In this document: positions 1-14,328 of the stretch, piece by piece
Layout of the letters: each line of letters opens with the position of its first letter
Numbering within the stretch: position 1 is the first letter of the stretch
Source of the DNA: Adiantum capillus-veneris
Taxonomy: Eukaryota > Streptophyta > Polypodiopsida > Polypodiales > Pteridaceae
Assembly: GCA_014529385.2 (NCBI GenBank)
Contig: CM043968.1
Location: 8,974,648-9,034,647, forward strand
DNA: 60,000 nt
Direction: 5' to 3'
Notes under the pieces: generated by a model
Database searches by the model: none
Seen by the model: the letters and a program-made list of their open reading frames with translations, nothing else
What the model was told of the DNA's origin: nothing
Translations under genes and position numbers: made by a program

Positions 1-188
1 TGCTAATCTGGAACTGTACTTCCCTCGGATGTTGGTCAACTTACATGAAAAGTCTGAATTCTGTCTTTGCTCTGTCAAAAGGTCAAACAAGGTCCAAATT
101 CGCTTCTGAAAGAAGTTATGGAACCCTTAAGTCAAATGGAACCTCACTGTATAAGCTCAGTCAAATTTTCTCTTCACTAAGCCCCAGT

Positions 189-212
189 AGACATCCTATG
201 CGTAGGATGTCT
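189..212. repeat. Palindrome copy 1 (CCTATG/CGTAGG core)
   Basis: A 24-bp inverted repeat, AGACATCCTATG followed by CGTAGGATGTCT. One mismatch from perfect symmetry. The same motif recurs at 464, 590 and 1032. Confidence 0.85.
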
Positions 213-463
213 TCTACTTTGTTTTGCATGGATTTTTGCACTATGGATTCCCCTTGATGTGCTGAGTCCACAACTGTTTTTACTTTTTGATTTGGACACC
301 TATAAGCTGGTCAATGGATCAAAAATTTGTTCCGATAGCCTGATGTTGGTCTGATCAGTCAAATCAACTCTAAATTGGACCAAAATTGACTAAGAGGCTT
401 GCCTCAGGCTATACAATACCCTGCTAGGCCTACAGTCAGTATCTCGCTTCAATTTCTTGCTTT

Positions 464-487
464 AGACATTCTACGCGTAGGATGTCT
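464..487. repeat. Palindrome copy 2
   Basis: AGACATTCTACG followed by CGTAGGATGTCT. One position breaks the symmetry, and it differs from the one broken in copy 1. Confidence 0.85.
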
Positions 488-589
488 TTTTGCTCAGAAT
501 GGCTTCAAATGCAAAACACTGACTCTCCTCAAGGTACTGATCACTTTGGTATGCTCAAAACTAAGTTTGGAGTGCAAAATCACACAGAT

Positions 590-611
590 GACATGCTACG
601 CGTAGGATGTC
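590..611. repeat. Palindrome copy 3
   Basis: GACATGCTACG followed by CGTAGGATGTC. One mismatch in the left arm; the right arm is identical to the other copies. Confidence 0.85.
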
Positions 612-883
612 TTTTTGGTATGTTTGACCCCAGACTTGACCCACAGCTACTCCTTGATGTCAGCAACCCAGTGGTATGCTTAAATTTTGGTTTGGATTTC
701 AAAAGATCCCAATTTTAGCTGTTCTAGCCTTTTTCAATCACAAGTGCTAAAGTCTACTTAGAACCTAATTTTCTCACCCGAATGAGATGAAACCTCTCTC
801 AGTCACTCAATATATCATGCAGATCATGCTCATGCAGCCATCCTATGGTTTTGGTCTTAAAATAATGCCTTGGCACAATTTGG

Positions 884-894
884 GTAGGATGTCT
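884..894. repeat. Half site of the palindrome
   Basis: Only the right arm GTAGGATGTCT is present; the left side does not match. Confidence 0.6.
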
Positions 895-1031
895 GGCAAT
901 TTATGTCTATCTGGCCTTATCCTGTCAAGATATGGTCAAATTTCCACTTTCCATGTAAAAATAGGGTAAAGCCTACCTTCTAAACACACTGGTCAACTCA
1001 AAATTCCAAAATTCCCACAAGATTAACCTGT

Positions 1032-1055
1032 AGACATCCTACGCGTAGGATGTCT
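1032..1055. repeat. Palindrome copy 4, perfect
   Basis: The only perfectly symmetric copy: AGACATCCTACG followed by its exact reverse complement. The centre is the self-complementary ACGCGT. Confidence 0.9.
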
Positions 1056-1577
1056 CCTGGCTTAAAATTAACTTTTTTCTTGACAAAAATGCTCCTGATG
1101 CTCTGCAGCTCTATCAGAAACACTCACAACAACTTTTGGACTTCCCTTCAACTTTCAAACACACTTTTGCGTCTTTTACAACCTTATGATGAATCTAACA
1201 AGCAAGTATACATGCATGACGTGCTCTAGATCCTCAATCATGATGTCCTACTTACCCTGCTCCTACTCATCATGTGAAATGGTGATAATGGTGTTTTGGT
1301 TGCTTCCTGGCCTCTCCGGACTCTCAAGCTCTCCTCTCACCGCTTCTACCACTCCAACTCCTACTCATCAACTCAACTAATACCTAAAATTATCTCAGTC
1401 TACCTAAATCTACCTAACTCGAAGGATCTAGGCTAGACACACGCTCCCTAGACTCCCTCTAAGACCTAGAGAGTCCTCCACCCTCTGATCATGTCTAAAT
1501 ATAAAACGAGACTCTTGGCAAGCAAAAGAATCCCTATCCTCAAGGACTAGTCTCGGTCACCTACCTAAGGTTTTCAT

Positions 1578-1595
1578 CCTTGGCAGTGGTGCCAA
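1578..1595 (-). other. Primer-binding-site-like sequence
   Basis: Read on the minus strand: CA, then TTGGCACCACTGCCAAGG. This resembles the TTGGCGCCGTTGCCGGGG type of site that follows the 5' LTR in many plant gypsy elements, and it directly abuts a CA end as expected. The core TTGGCAGTGGTGCCAA is partly self-complementary, so plus orientation cannot be excluded. No matching second LTR is visible. Confidence 0.4.
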
Positions 1596-2590
<995 letters not shown>

Positions 2591-2605
2591 TGTCCAGCTT
2601 CTAAC

Positions 2606-3708
2606 ATCCTTTTAAGGAGTCATGGCTCATTACGAGCACGGCAAGAATTTATAATTTTTTGGCTTTATCAATATAACCTACTCATCATTGGGAATTTTGC
2701 TATTAAAAAAACAGGGATAAAAACCTTCAACTTGTAAATTATCACGACTTTGCCTTCTCTTCCTTATTGTCATTGCAATTCTATAAGTTGATTTATACAT
2801 TGAGGAGAGAAGCTAGTTATATAAAGGTTTTCTGGTGGACTCAACAATATGATGTGTACAAGTACTACGAGTAGCATACTCAACAAAATAGAATAATTCT
2901 CCCCTCCAAGGAACAAAGCAACTAGCTCTCCAATTCAACCTCGATGGGACAAAAAGTTTACTGATAAGCAGATCCCTTGAGTGGCCTAACAAATGGTATC
3001 TACTAAACTATGAATCCAAGTTCAAGTGGACAACTTAGCGGTGGCCAATGAATAGATATTTCATAAAACTGCTAACTAAGGATGTATACCTCACCTTTAT
3101 GGCCTCGAAGGATTTGTTCTTCCTAGTTAACAAGCAGTTGGTCTTAAATTGACGAAGCTCAAGATGGGAAACAGTCAAGAAGAATATATGGAACACTCAA
3201 TAGCCGCATGGGACGGAAGTTTTCTTATCGAAGGTACTTTGGGAAGCCATGTCGACTGAAGTGAAGTTCTTCCCATAGAAATTAGTATAGATAGATGCTG
3301 GCAATACAGAACGGCTTGTGAAGACCTCCCTCACCTTTTCAAGGAGTGCGTGAGGATATGTTGCCTTGTAGGGAAGATCTGAAAATGGGTCCAAATAACT
3401 TGGAAAATAGGAGTCTTCAAGAAAAATCTCTTCATGGGAGGGAAGGTGTTCAAGAGCCATGCACTGCTCATCGCTATGCAAGTCATGAGATATTACTAGT
3501 TCAAACATATTTGGAAGGCAAGGATGAGAGCTCCATAGAAATAGCTACGTTCTCGTAGATAGTCCAAGATTGTTAGCATGGTACTTCTCCTTTGGAAAAC
3601 AAAAAAACCTTGAAGGGTGGCCTAGAAGCATGGGTGCCGCAATGACACAGTTGCATGGGTGAAAGGGTGGGTTGTGTGGGGTAGAAACACCTTTAACTGA
3701 TGTATCTT
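2606..3708 (+). repeat. Array unit 1 (left edge)
   Basis: About 105 bp is missing after CCCTCCAAGG near 2910. The finger remnant (about 3300-3560) reads CWQY...LPHLFKEC, keeping a cysteine that most interior units have lost. A 103-codon minus-strand frame is open at 3197-3508. Confidence 0.85.
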
Positions 3709-4814
3709 TGATCCTTTTAAGGAGTCATGGATCATCACGAGCATGGCGAGAATTTGTAATTTTTTGGCTTTATCAATATAACGTACTCACCATCAGGAAT
3801 TTTTCTATTAAAAAAACACGTATAAAAACCTTGCACTTGTAAATTATCACGACTTTGCCTTCTCTTTCTTATTGTCATTGCAATTGTGTAAGTTGATTTA
3901 TACATTGAGACGAGAAGCTTGTTATATAAAGGTTTTCTAGTGGACTCAACAATATGATGTGTACAAGTACTACGAGTAGCATACTCAACAAAATAGAATG
4001 ATTCTCCCCTCCAAGGAACAAAGCAACTAGCTCTCCGGTTCAACCTCGTTGGGACAAAAAGTTTACTGATCAATAGAGCCCTTGAGTAGCCTAACAAATG
4101 GTATCTACCGAACTATAAATCCAAGTTCAAATGGAGAGCTTGGTGGTGGCCAATGAAAAGACATTTCCTAAAACTGCATACTAAGTATGTATACCTCACC
4201 TTTATGGCCTCAAAGGATTGGTTCTTCTTGCTTAACAAGCAGTACGGCTTAAACTGACCAGGCTCAAGATGGGAAACAATCATGAAGAATAAATGGAACT
4301 GAGAATGGCCGCATGGGACGGAAATTTTCTTATGGAAGGTACTTTGAGAAGCCAAGTAGATTGGAGTGAAGTTCTTGCCATGGAAAATGGTATAGATAGA
4401 TGCTCGCAATACAGAACGGCTTATGAAGACCTCCCTCACCTTTTTAAGGAGTGCGTGATGAAATGTGTCCTTGTAGGGAAGATCTGCAAATGGGTCCAAA
4501 GAACTTGGAAAATAGGACTCTTTAAGAACAATCTCTTCATGGGAGGGAAGGTGTTCAAGAGCCATGCACTGCTCATCGTTACGCAAGTCATGAGATATAA
4601 CTACTTGAAACACATTTGGAAGGCAAGGATGAGAGCTCCATAGAAATAGCTAAGTTCTCGTAGATAGTCCAAGATTGTTAACATGGTACTTCTACATTGG
4701 AAAACAAAAAAACCTTGAAGGGTGGGCTCGAAGAATGGGTACCGCAATGACACAGTTGCATGGGTGAGAGGGTGGGTTGTGTGGGGTAGCAACACCTTTA
4801 ACTGATGTATCGTT
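3709..4814 (+). repeat. Array unit 2 (left edge)
   Basis: It has the same ~105-bp deletion as unit 1 (near 4014), so the two are recent tandem duplicates. It reads CSQYRTAYEDLPHLFKEC in the 116-codon plus frame 4293-4643. The antisense frame 4113-4613 is the longest in the array at 166 codons. Confidence 0.85.
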
Positions 4815-6029
4815 CATCCTTTTAAGGAGTCATGGTTTATCACAAGCATGGCAAGATTTTCTTTTTTTTCAGCTTTATCAATATAACCTACTCACCATTG
4901 GGAATTTTGCTATTTAAAAAAAGGGATAAAAACCTTGCACTTGTAAATTATCATGACTTTGCCTTCTCTTCCTTATTGTCATTGCAATTGTGTAAGTTGA
5001 TTTATACATTGAGTAGAGAAGCTTGTTATATAAAGGTTTTTTGGTGGACTCAACAATATGATGTGTAAAAGTACTACGAGTAGCATAGTCAACAAAATAG
5101 AATGATTCTCCCCTCCAAGGCTAAAGGCATCCTTCTTACCTATTTTTGGAGGGAAGCTGCTAAAAAGCTCAACAACAATGGCATTGGCATATAGGCCAAC
5201 TTTGGGACTATAGCAGGAGCTGCTGGAGAGCAACAAAGCAACTTTCTCTCCAGTTTAACCTCGGTGGGACAAAAAGTTTAATGATCAATAGAGTCCTTGA
5301 GTAGCCTAACAAATGGTATCTACCGATCTATGAATCCAAGTTCAAGTGGAGAGCTTGGTGGTGGCCAATGAATAGAGATTTCCTAAAACTGCAAACTAAG
5401 GATGTATACCTCACCTTGTTTGGCCTTTAAGGATTGGTTCTTCTTGCTTAACAAGTAGTTGGGCCTAAATTGACTAGGCTCAAGATGGGAACCAGTCAGG
5501 AAGAATATATGGAACCCTCAATGGCCGCACGGGATGGAAGTTTTCTTATGTAAGGTACTTTGGGAAGCCATGTCGGCTGGAGTGAAGATCTTGCCATGGA
5601 AATTGGGATAGATAGATGTTCAAAATACAGAACAGCTTGTGAAGACCTCCCTCACCTTTTTGAGGAGTGGGAGATGATATGTGTCCTTGTAGTGAAGATC
5701 ATCAAATGGGTCCAAAGAACTTGGAAAAAAGGACTCTTCAAGAACAATCTCTTCATGGCAGGGAAGGTGTTCAAGAGCCATCCACTGCTCATTGTTATGC
5801 AAGTCATGAGATATTACTACTTCAATCACATTTGGAAGGCAAGGATGAGAGCTCCATAGAAATATCTAAGTTCTTGTAGATAGTCCAAGATTATTAACAT
5901 GGTACTTCTCCATTGGAAAAAAAAGAACCTTGAAGGGTGGCCTAGAAGCATAAGTGCCACAATGACACAGTTGCATGGGTGAAAGGGTGGGTTGTGTGGG
6001 GTAGCAACACCTTTAACAAATGTATCTTT
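4815..6029 (+). repeat. Array unit 3
   Basis: Full length, 1,215 bp. It is the first unit in which the finger end reads FEEW in place of FKEC (plus frame 5560-5859). Confidence 0.85.
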
Positions 6030-7244
6030 GATCCTTTTAAGGAGTCATGGCTCATCACAAGAATGGCAAGAATTTGTAATTTTTTGGCTTTATCAATATA
6101 ACCTACTCACCATTGGGAATTTTGCTATTTTAAAAAAAGGGATAAAAACCTTGCACTTGTAAATTATCATGAGTTTGCGTTCTCTTCCTTATTGTTTACA
6201 ATTGTGTAAGTTGATTTATACATTGAGGAGAGAAGTTTGTTATATAAAGGTTTTCTGGTGGACTCAACAATATGATGTGAACAAGTACTAATAGTAGCAT
6301 ACTCAACAAAAAAGAATGATTCTCCCCTCGAAAGCTAAAGGCATCCTTCTTACCCATTTTCACAGGGAAGCTGCTAAAAAGCTCAACAACAACAACATTG
6401 GCATATAGGACAATTTTGGGACTATAGCAGGAGCTGCTGGAGAGGAACAAAGCCACTATCTCTCGAGTTCAACCTCGGTGGGACAAAAAGTTTACTGATC
6501 AATAGAGCCCTTGAGTAGCCTAACAAATGGTATCTACCGATCTATGAATCCAAGTGCAAGTGGAGAGCTTGGTGGTGGCCAATGAATAGACATTTCCTAA
6601 AACTGCAAACTGAGGATGTAGACCTCACGTTTATGGCCTCAAAGTATTGGTTCTTCTTGCTTAAGAAGCAATTGGGCTTAAATTGACCAGGATCAAGATG
6701 AGAATCAGTCATGAAGAATATATGGAACCCTCAATGGCCGTATGGGATGGAAGTTTTATTATTGAAGGTACTCTGTGAAGCCATGCCGACTGGAGTGAAG
6801 TTCTTGCCATGGAAATTGGCATAGATAGATGTTCTAAATACAGAACGGCTTGTGAAGACCTCCCTCACCTTTTTGAGGAATGGAAGATGATATGTGTCCT
6901 TGTAGGGAAGATCTGCAAATGGGTCCAAAGAACTTGGATAATAGGACTCTTCAAGAACAATCTCTTCATGGGAGAGAAGGTGTTCAAGAGCCGTGCATTT
7001 CTCATCGTTATGCAAGTCATGAGATATTAGTATTTTATACACATTTGGAAGGCAAGAATGAGATCTCCATAGAAATAGCTAAGTTCTCCTAGATAGTACA
7101 AGATTGTTAACATGGTACTTCTCCATTGGAAAACAAAAAAAATGTTGAAGGGTGTCCTAGAATCATGGGTGCCGCAATGACACAGTTGCATGGGTGAAAG
7201 GGTGGGTTGTGTGGGGTAGCAACACCTTTAACTGATGTATCTTT
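6030..7244 (+). repeat. Array unit 4
   Basis: Full length. Antisense frames are open at 6196-6456 (85-codon type) and 6731-7042 (103-codon type). Confidence 0.85.
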
Positions 7245-8429
7245 GATCCTTTTAAGGAGTCATGGCTCATCACAAGCATGGCAGGAATTTGTAATTTTTC
7301 AGCTTTATCAATATAACCTACTCACCATTGGGATATTTCTATTTTAAAAAAAGGGATAAAAACCTTGCACTTGTAAATTATCATGACTTTGCCTTTTATT
7401 CCTTATTGTCATTGCAATTGTGGAAGTTGATTTATACATTGAGGAGAGAAGCTTGTTATATAAAGTTTTTCTGGTGGACTCAACAATATGATGTGTACAT
7501 GTACTACGAGTAGCATACTCAACAACAAAGAATGATTCTCCCCTCCAAGGCTAAAGGCATCCTTCTTACCCATTTCTGGAGGGAAGCTGCTAAAAAGCTA
7601 AACAACAATGGCATTGGCATATACGCCAACTTTGGAACTATAGCAAGAGCTGCTAAAGAGCAACAAAGCAACTAGCTCTCCTGTTCAACCTCGGTAGGAC
7701 AAAACGTTTACTGATCAACAGAGCGCTTGAGTACCTAACAAATTGTATCTACCGATCTATGAATCCAAGTTCAAGTGGAGAGCTTGGTGGTGGCCAATGA
7801 ATAGACATTTTCTAAAACTGCAAACCAAGGATGTGTACCTCACCTTTATGGCCTCAAAGGATTGGTTCTTCTTGCTTAACAAGTAGTTGGGCTTAAACTG
7901 ACCAGGCTCAACATGGGAATCAGTCATGAAGAATATATGGAACCCTCAATGGCCGCATGGGACGGAAGGAAGGTACTTTGGGAAACCATCTCGAATGGAG
8001 TGAATTTCTTGCCATGGAAATTGGCATAGATAGATGTTCAAAATACAGAACGGCTTGTGAAGACCTCCCTCACCTTTTTGAGGAGTGGGAGATGATATAT
8101 GTCCTTGTAGGGAAGATCTGCAAATGGGTCCAAAGAACTTGGAAAACAGGACTCTACAAGAACACTCTCTTCATGGGAGGGAAGGTGTTCAAGAGCCATG
8201 CACTGCTCATTGTTATGCAAGTCATCAGATATTACGGCAAGAATGACATCTCCATAGAAATAGCTATGTTCTCGTAGATAGTACAAGATTGCTAACATGG
8301 TACTTCTCCATTGGAAAACAAAAAAAACTTTGAAGGGTGGCCTAGAAGCATGGGTGCCGCAATGACACAGTTGCATGGGTGAAAGGGTGGGTTGTGTGGG
8401 GTAGCAACACCTTTAACTGATGTATCTTT
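7245..8429 (+). repeat. Array unit 5
   Basis: A short deletion near 7968 gives GGACGGAAGGAAGGTAC, a variant also seen in the second finger segment of unit 6 and, in modified form, in units 13, 15, 17 and 25. A second deletion, about 28 bp, is near 8235. Confidence 0.85.
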
Positions 8430-10042
8430 GATCCTTTTAAAGAGTCATGGCTCATCACAAACATGGCAGGAATTTGTAATTTTTCAGCCTTATCAATATA
8501 GCCTACTCACCATTGGGATTTTTGTATTTTAAAAAAAGGGATAAAAACCTTGCACTTGTAAATTATCATGAGTTTGCGTTCTCTTCCTTATTGTTTACAA
8601 TTGTGTAAGTTGATTTATACATTGAGGAGAGAAGCTTGTTATATAAAGGTTTTCTGGTGGACTCAACAATATGATGTGTACATGTACTACGAGTAGCATA
8701 CTCAACAAAATAGAATGATTCTGCCCTCCAAGGCTAAAGGCATCCTTCTTACCCATTTCTGGAGGGAAGCTGCTAAAAAGCTCAACAACAATGGCATTGG
8801 CATATACGCCAACTTTGGAACTATAGCAGGAGCTGCTAGAGAGCAACAAAGCAACTAGCTCTCCAGTTCAACCTCGGTGGGACAAAAAGTTTACTGATCA
8901 ACAGAGCGCTTGAGTAGCCTAAAAAATGGTATCTACCGATCTATGAATCCAAGTTCATGTGGAGAGCTTGGTGGTAGCCAATGAATAGACAGTTAATAAA
9001 ACAACAAACTAAGGATGTATACCTCACGTTTATGGCCTCAAAGGAATTGTTCTTCTTGCTTAAGAAGCAGTTGTGCTTAAATTGACCAGTCTCAAGATGG
9101 GAATCAGTCATGAAGAATATATGGAACCCTCAATGGCCACATGGGACGGAAGTTTTCTTATGGAAGGTACTTTGGGAAGCCATGTCGACTGGAGTGAAGT
9201 TCTCGCCATGGAAATTGGCATAGATAGATGTTCGAAATACAGAACGGCTTGTGAAGACCTCCCTCACCTTTCTGAGGAGTGGGCGATGATATGTGTCCTT
9301 GTAGGGAAGATCTGCAAATGGGTCCAAAGAACTTTGAAAATAGGACTCTTCAAGAACAATCTCTTCATGGGAGGGAAGGTGTTCAAGAGCCATGCACTGC
9401 TTATCGTTATGCAAGTCATGAGATATTACTACTTCAAACACATTTGGAAGGCGAGGATGAGAGCTCCATAGAAATAGCTAAGTTCTCATAGATAGTCCAA
9501 GATTGTTAACATGGTACTTCTCCAATGGAAAACAAAAAAGTCTTGGCCGCATGGGACGGAAGGAAGGTACTTTGGGAAGCCATGTCGAATGGAGTAAAGT
9601 TGTTGCAATGGAAATTGGCATAGATAGATGTTGAAAATACAGAATGTCTTGTGAAGACCTCCCTCACCTTTTTGAGGAGTGGGAGATGATATGTGTCCTT
9701 GTAGGGAAGATCTGCAAATGTGTCCAAGGAACTTGCAAAATAGGACTCTTTAAGAACACTTTCTTTATGGGAGGGAAGGTGTTCAAGAGCCATGCACTGC
9801 TTATCGTTATGAAAGTCATCAAATATTACTACTTCAAACACATTTGGAAGGCAAGGATGACATCTCCATAGAAATAGCTAAGTTGTCATAGATAGTACAT
9901 GATTGTTTATATGGTACTTCTCCATTGGAAAACAAAAAAACCTTGAAGGGTGGCCTAGAAGCATGGGTGCTGCAATGACAGAGTTGCATGGGTAAAAGGG
10001 TGGGTTGTGTGGGTTAGCAACACCTTTAACTGTTGTATCTTT
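8430..10042 (+). repeat. Array unit 6, with an internal partial duplication
   Basis: At 1.61 kb it is the longest unit, because the finger segment is present twice: 9097-9540 and 9541-9905. The second copy has the GGAAGGAAGG deletion variant of unit 5, so it was pasted from a different unit type. Confidence 0.85.
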
Positions 10043-11305
10043 GATCCTTTTAAGGAGTAATGGCTTATCACAAGCATGGCTCATCACAAGCATCATCACT
10101 GATGTCATGGCTCATCACAAGGATGGCAAGAATTTGAAATTTTTTGGCTTTATCAATATAACCTACTCACCACTGGGAATGTTTCTATTTTTAAAAAAAG
10201 GGATAAAAACCTTGCACTTGTAAATTATCATGACTTTGCCTTCTCTTCCTTATTATCACTACAATTGTGTAATTTGATTTATACATTGAGGAGAGAATCT
10301 TGTTATATAAAGGTTTTCTGGTGGACTCAACAATATGATATGTACAAGTACTACAAGTAGCATACTCAAGAAAAAAGAATGATTCTCCCCTACAAGGCTA
10401 AAGGCATCCTTCTTACCCATTTTTGGAGGGAAGCTGCTAAAAAGCTCAACAACATTGGCATTGGCACATCGGCCAACTTTGGGACTATAGCAGGAGGTGC
10501 TGGAGAGGAACAAAGCAACTAGCTCTCCAATTCAACTGTAGTGGGACAAAAAGTTTAATGATCAATAGAGCCCTTGAGTAGCCTAACAAATGGTATCTAC
10601 AGATCTATGAATCTAGGTTCAAGTGGAGAGCTTGGTGGTGGCCAATGAATAGACATTTCGTAAAACTGCAAACTGAGGATGTATACCTCACCTTTATGGG
10701 CTCAAAGGATTGGTTATTCTTGCTTAAGAAGCAGTTGGGCTTAAATTGACCAGGCTCAAAATGGGAATCAGACATGAAGAATATATGGAACCTTCAATGG
10801 CCGTATGCGACGGAAGTTTATCTCTGGAAGAAACTTTGGTAAGCCATGTCGATTGGAGTGAAGTTCCTACCATGGAAATTGGCATAGGTAGATGTTCAAA
10901 ATACAGAACGGCTTGTGAAGACCTCCCGCACCTTTTTGAGGAGAGGGAGATGATATGTGTCCTTGTAGGGAAGATCTGCAAATGGGTCCAAAGAACATGC
11001 AAAATAGGATTCTTCAAGAACAATCTCTTTATGGGAGGGAAGGTGTTCAAGAGCCATGCACTGCTCATCGTTCTGCAGGTCATGAGATATTACTACTTCA
11101 AACACATTTGGAAGGCAACGATGAGAGCTCCATAAAAATAGCTAAGTTCTCGTAGATAGTCCAAGATTGTTAACATGGTACTTCTACATTGGAAAAGAAA
11201 AAACCTTGAAGGGTGGCCTAGAAGCATAAGTGCCGCAATGACATAGTTGCATGAGTAAAAGGGTGGTTTGTATGGGGGAGCAACACCTTTAACTGATGTA
11301 TCTTT
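10043..11305 (+). repeat. Array unit 7
   Basis: About 45 bp extra near 10080-10125, a local duplication of the GGCTCATCACAAG segment. Open plus frame 10746-11135 covers the finger remnant. Confidence 0.85.
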
Positions 11306-12519
11306 GATCCTTTTAAGGATTCATGGCTCATCACAAGCATGGCAAGAATTTGTAATTTTTCGCCTTTAGCAATATAACCTACTCACCATTGGTAATTTTG
11401 CTATTTAAAAAAAGGTATGCAAACCTTGCACTTGTAAATTATCATGACTTTGCCTTATCTTCCTTATTGTCATTGCAATTGTGTAAGTTGATTTATACAT
11501 TGAGGAGAGAAGCTTGTTATATACAGGTTTTTTGGTGGACTCACTAATATGATGTGTACAAGTACTATGAATAGCATACTCAACAAAATAGAATGATTCT
11601 TCCCTCCAAGGCTAAAGGCATCCTTCTTACCCATTTTTGGAGGGAAGTTGCTAAAAAGCTAAACAACAACGAGATTGGCATATAGGCCAACTTTGGGACT
11701 ATAGCAGGAGCTGCTAGAGAGGAACAAAGCAACTAGCTCTCCACTTCAACTGCGGTGGGACAAAAAGTTTACTGAGCAACAGAGCCCTTGAGTAGCCTAA
11801 AAAATGGTATCTACCGATCTATGAATCCAAGTTCATGTGGAGAGCTTGGTGGTAGCCAATAAATAGACAGTTAATAAAACAACAAACTAAGGATGTATAC
11901 CTCACGTTTATGGCCTCAAAGGATTGGTTCTTCTTGCTTAAGAAGCAGTTGTGCTTAAATTGACCAGTCTCAAGATGGGAATCAGTCATGAAGAATATAT
12001 GGAACCCTCAATGGCCGCATGGGACGGAAGTTTTCTTATGGAAGGTACATTGGGAAGCCATGTCGACTAGAGTGAATTTCTCGCCATGGAAATTGGCATA
12101 GATAGATGTTCGAAATACTGAACGGCTTGTGAAGACCTCCCTCACCTTTCTGAGGAGTGAGCGATGATATGTGTCCTTGAAGGGAAGATCTGCAAAGGGG
12201 TCAAAAGTGCTTGGAAAATAGGACTCTTCAAGAACAATCTCTTCATGGGAGGGAAGGTGTTCAAGAGCCATGCACTACTCATCGTCATGCAAGTCATGAG
12301 ATATTACTACTTCAAACACATTTGAAAGGCAAGGATGAGAGCTCCATAGAAATAGCTAAGTTCTCGTAGATAGTCCAAGATTATTAACATGGTACTTCTT
12401 CATCGGACAAAAAAAAACCTTGAAGGGTGGCCTAGAAGCATGGGTGCTGCAATGACACAGTTGCATGGGTGAAACGGTGGGTTGTGTCGGGTAACAACAC
12501 GTTTAGCTGATGTATCTTT
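11306..12519 (+). repeat. Array unit 8
   Basis: Full length. Its plus frame through the finger is interrupted (TGAGCGATG after FLRS near 12160), while the antisense frame 12008-12271 stays open. Confidence 0.85.
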
Positions 12520-13423
12520 GATCCTTTTAACGAGTCATGGCTCATCACAAGCACGGCAAGAATTTGCAATTTTTTGGCTTTATCAATATAACCTACTCAC
12601 CATTGGGAATTTTCTATTTAAAAAAAAGGGATAAAAACCTTGCACTTGTAAATTATCATGACTTTGCCTTCTCTTCCTTACTCTCATTGCAATTGTGTAA
12701 GTTGATTTATACATTGAGGAGAGAAGCTTGTTATATAAAGGTTTTCTGGTGGACTCAACAATATGATGTGTACAAGCACTACGGGCAACATACTCAACAA
12801 AATAGAATGATACTCCCCTCCAAGGCCAAAGGCATCCTTCTTACCCATTTTTGGAGGGAAGCTGCTAAAAAGCTCAACAACAACAACATTGGTATATAGG
12901 CCATTTTTGGGACTATAGCAGGAGATGCTGGAGTTTTCTTATGGAAGGTACTTTGGGAAGCCATGTCGACTAGAGTGAATTTCTTGCCATGGAAATTGGC
13001 ATAGATAGATGTTCATAATACAGAACGGCTTGTGAAGACCTCCCTCACCTTTTTGAGTAGTGGGAGATGATATGTGTCCTTGAAGGGAAGATCTGCAAAG
13101 GGGTCAAAAGTGCTTGGAAAATAGGACTCTTCAAGAACAATCTCTTCATGGGAGGGAAGGTGTTCAAGAGCCATGCACTTCTCATCGTCATGCAAGTCAT
13201 GAGATATTACTACCTTAAACACATTTGAAAGGCAAGGATGAGAGCTCCATAGAAATAGCTAAGTTCTCGTAGATAGTCCAAGATTATTAACATGGTACTT
13301 CTTCATCGGAAAAACATAAACCTTGAAGGGTGGCCTAGAAGCATGGGTGCCGCAATGACACAGTTGCATGGGTGAAACGGTGGGTTGTGTCGGGTAACAA
13401 CACGTTTAGCTGATGTATCTTTG
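12520..13423 (+). repeat. Array unit 9, short form
   Basis: 904 bp. A ~305-bp deletion joins GGAGATGCTGGAG directly to TTTTCTTATGGAAGG near 12932. Confidence 0.88.
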
Positions 13424-14328
13424 ATCCTTTTAAGGAGTCATGGCTCATCACAAGCATGGCAAGAATTTGCAATTTTTCGGCTTTATCAATATAACCTACT
13501 CACCATTGGGAATTTTTCTATTTAAAAAAAAGGGATAAAAACCTTGCACTTGTAAATTATCATGACTTTGCCTTCTCTTCCTTACTCTCATTGCAATTGT
13601 GTAAGGTGATTTATACATTGAGGAGAGAAGCTTGTTATATAAAGGTTTTCTGGTGGACTCAACAATATGATGTGTGCAAGTACTACGGGTAGCATACTCA
13701 ACAAAATAGAATAATACTCCCCTCCAAGGCCAAAGCCATCCTTCTTACCCATTTTTCGAGGGAAGATCCTAAAAAGCTCAACAACAACAACATTGGCATA
13801 TAGGCCAATTTTGGGACTATAGTAGGAGCTGCTGGAGTTTTCTTATGGAAGTTACTTTGGGAAGCCATGTCGACTGGAGTGGAGTTCTTGCCATGGAAAT
13901 TGGCATAGATAGATGTTCGAAATACAGAACGGCTTGTGAAGACCTCCCTTACCTTTTTGAGGAGTGGGCGATGATATGTGTGCTTATAGGGAAGATCTGC
14001 AAATGGGTCCAAAGAACTTGGAAAATAGGACTCTTCAAGAACAATCTCTTCATGGGAGGGAAGGTGTTCAAGAGCCATGCACTGCTCATCCTTATGCAAG
14101 TCATGAGATATTACTACTTCAAACACATTTGAAAGGCAAGGATGAGAGCTCCATAGAAATAGCTAAGTTCTCGTAGATTGTCCAAGATTATTAACATTGT
14201 ACTTCTCCATTGGAAAACAAAAAAACCTTGAAGGGTGGCATAGAAGCATGGCTGCCGTAATGACACAATTGCATGGGTTAAAGGGTGGGTTGTGTGGGGT
14301 AGCAACACCTTTAACTGATGTTTCTTTG
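13424..14328 (+). repeat. Array unit 10, short form
   Basis: 905 bp, with the same deletion junction as unit 9 (near 13837). The pair therefore arose by duplication after the deletion. Confidence 0.88.

Larger units (their letters stand above)
1..1577 (-). mobile_element. Probable leader or internal region of a decayed LTR element
   Basis: There is no convincing coding sequence on either strand. The stretch carries four copies and two half copies of a palindromic motif (listed separately). If the PBS-like site at 1578-1595 is real, this is the untranslated region downstream of a minus-strand 5' LTR. A TATAAA-like string near 1500 on the plus strand is an alternative hint that this could itself be an LTR in plus orientation. 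Confidence 0.3.

Noticed and set aside
1490-1580. TATAAA near 1500 as a host gene promoter
   Set aside because: No coding sequence follows, and the region fits retroelement non-coding sequence.
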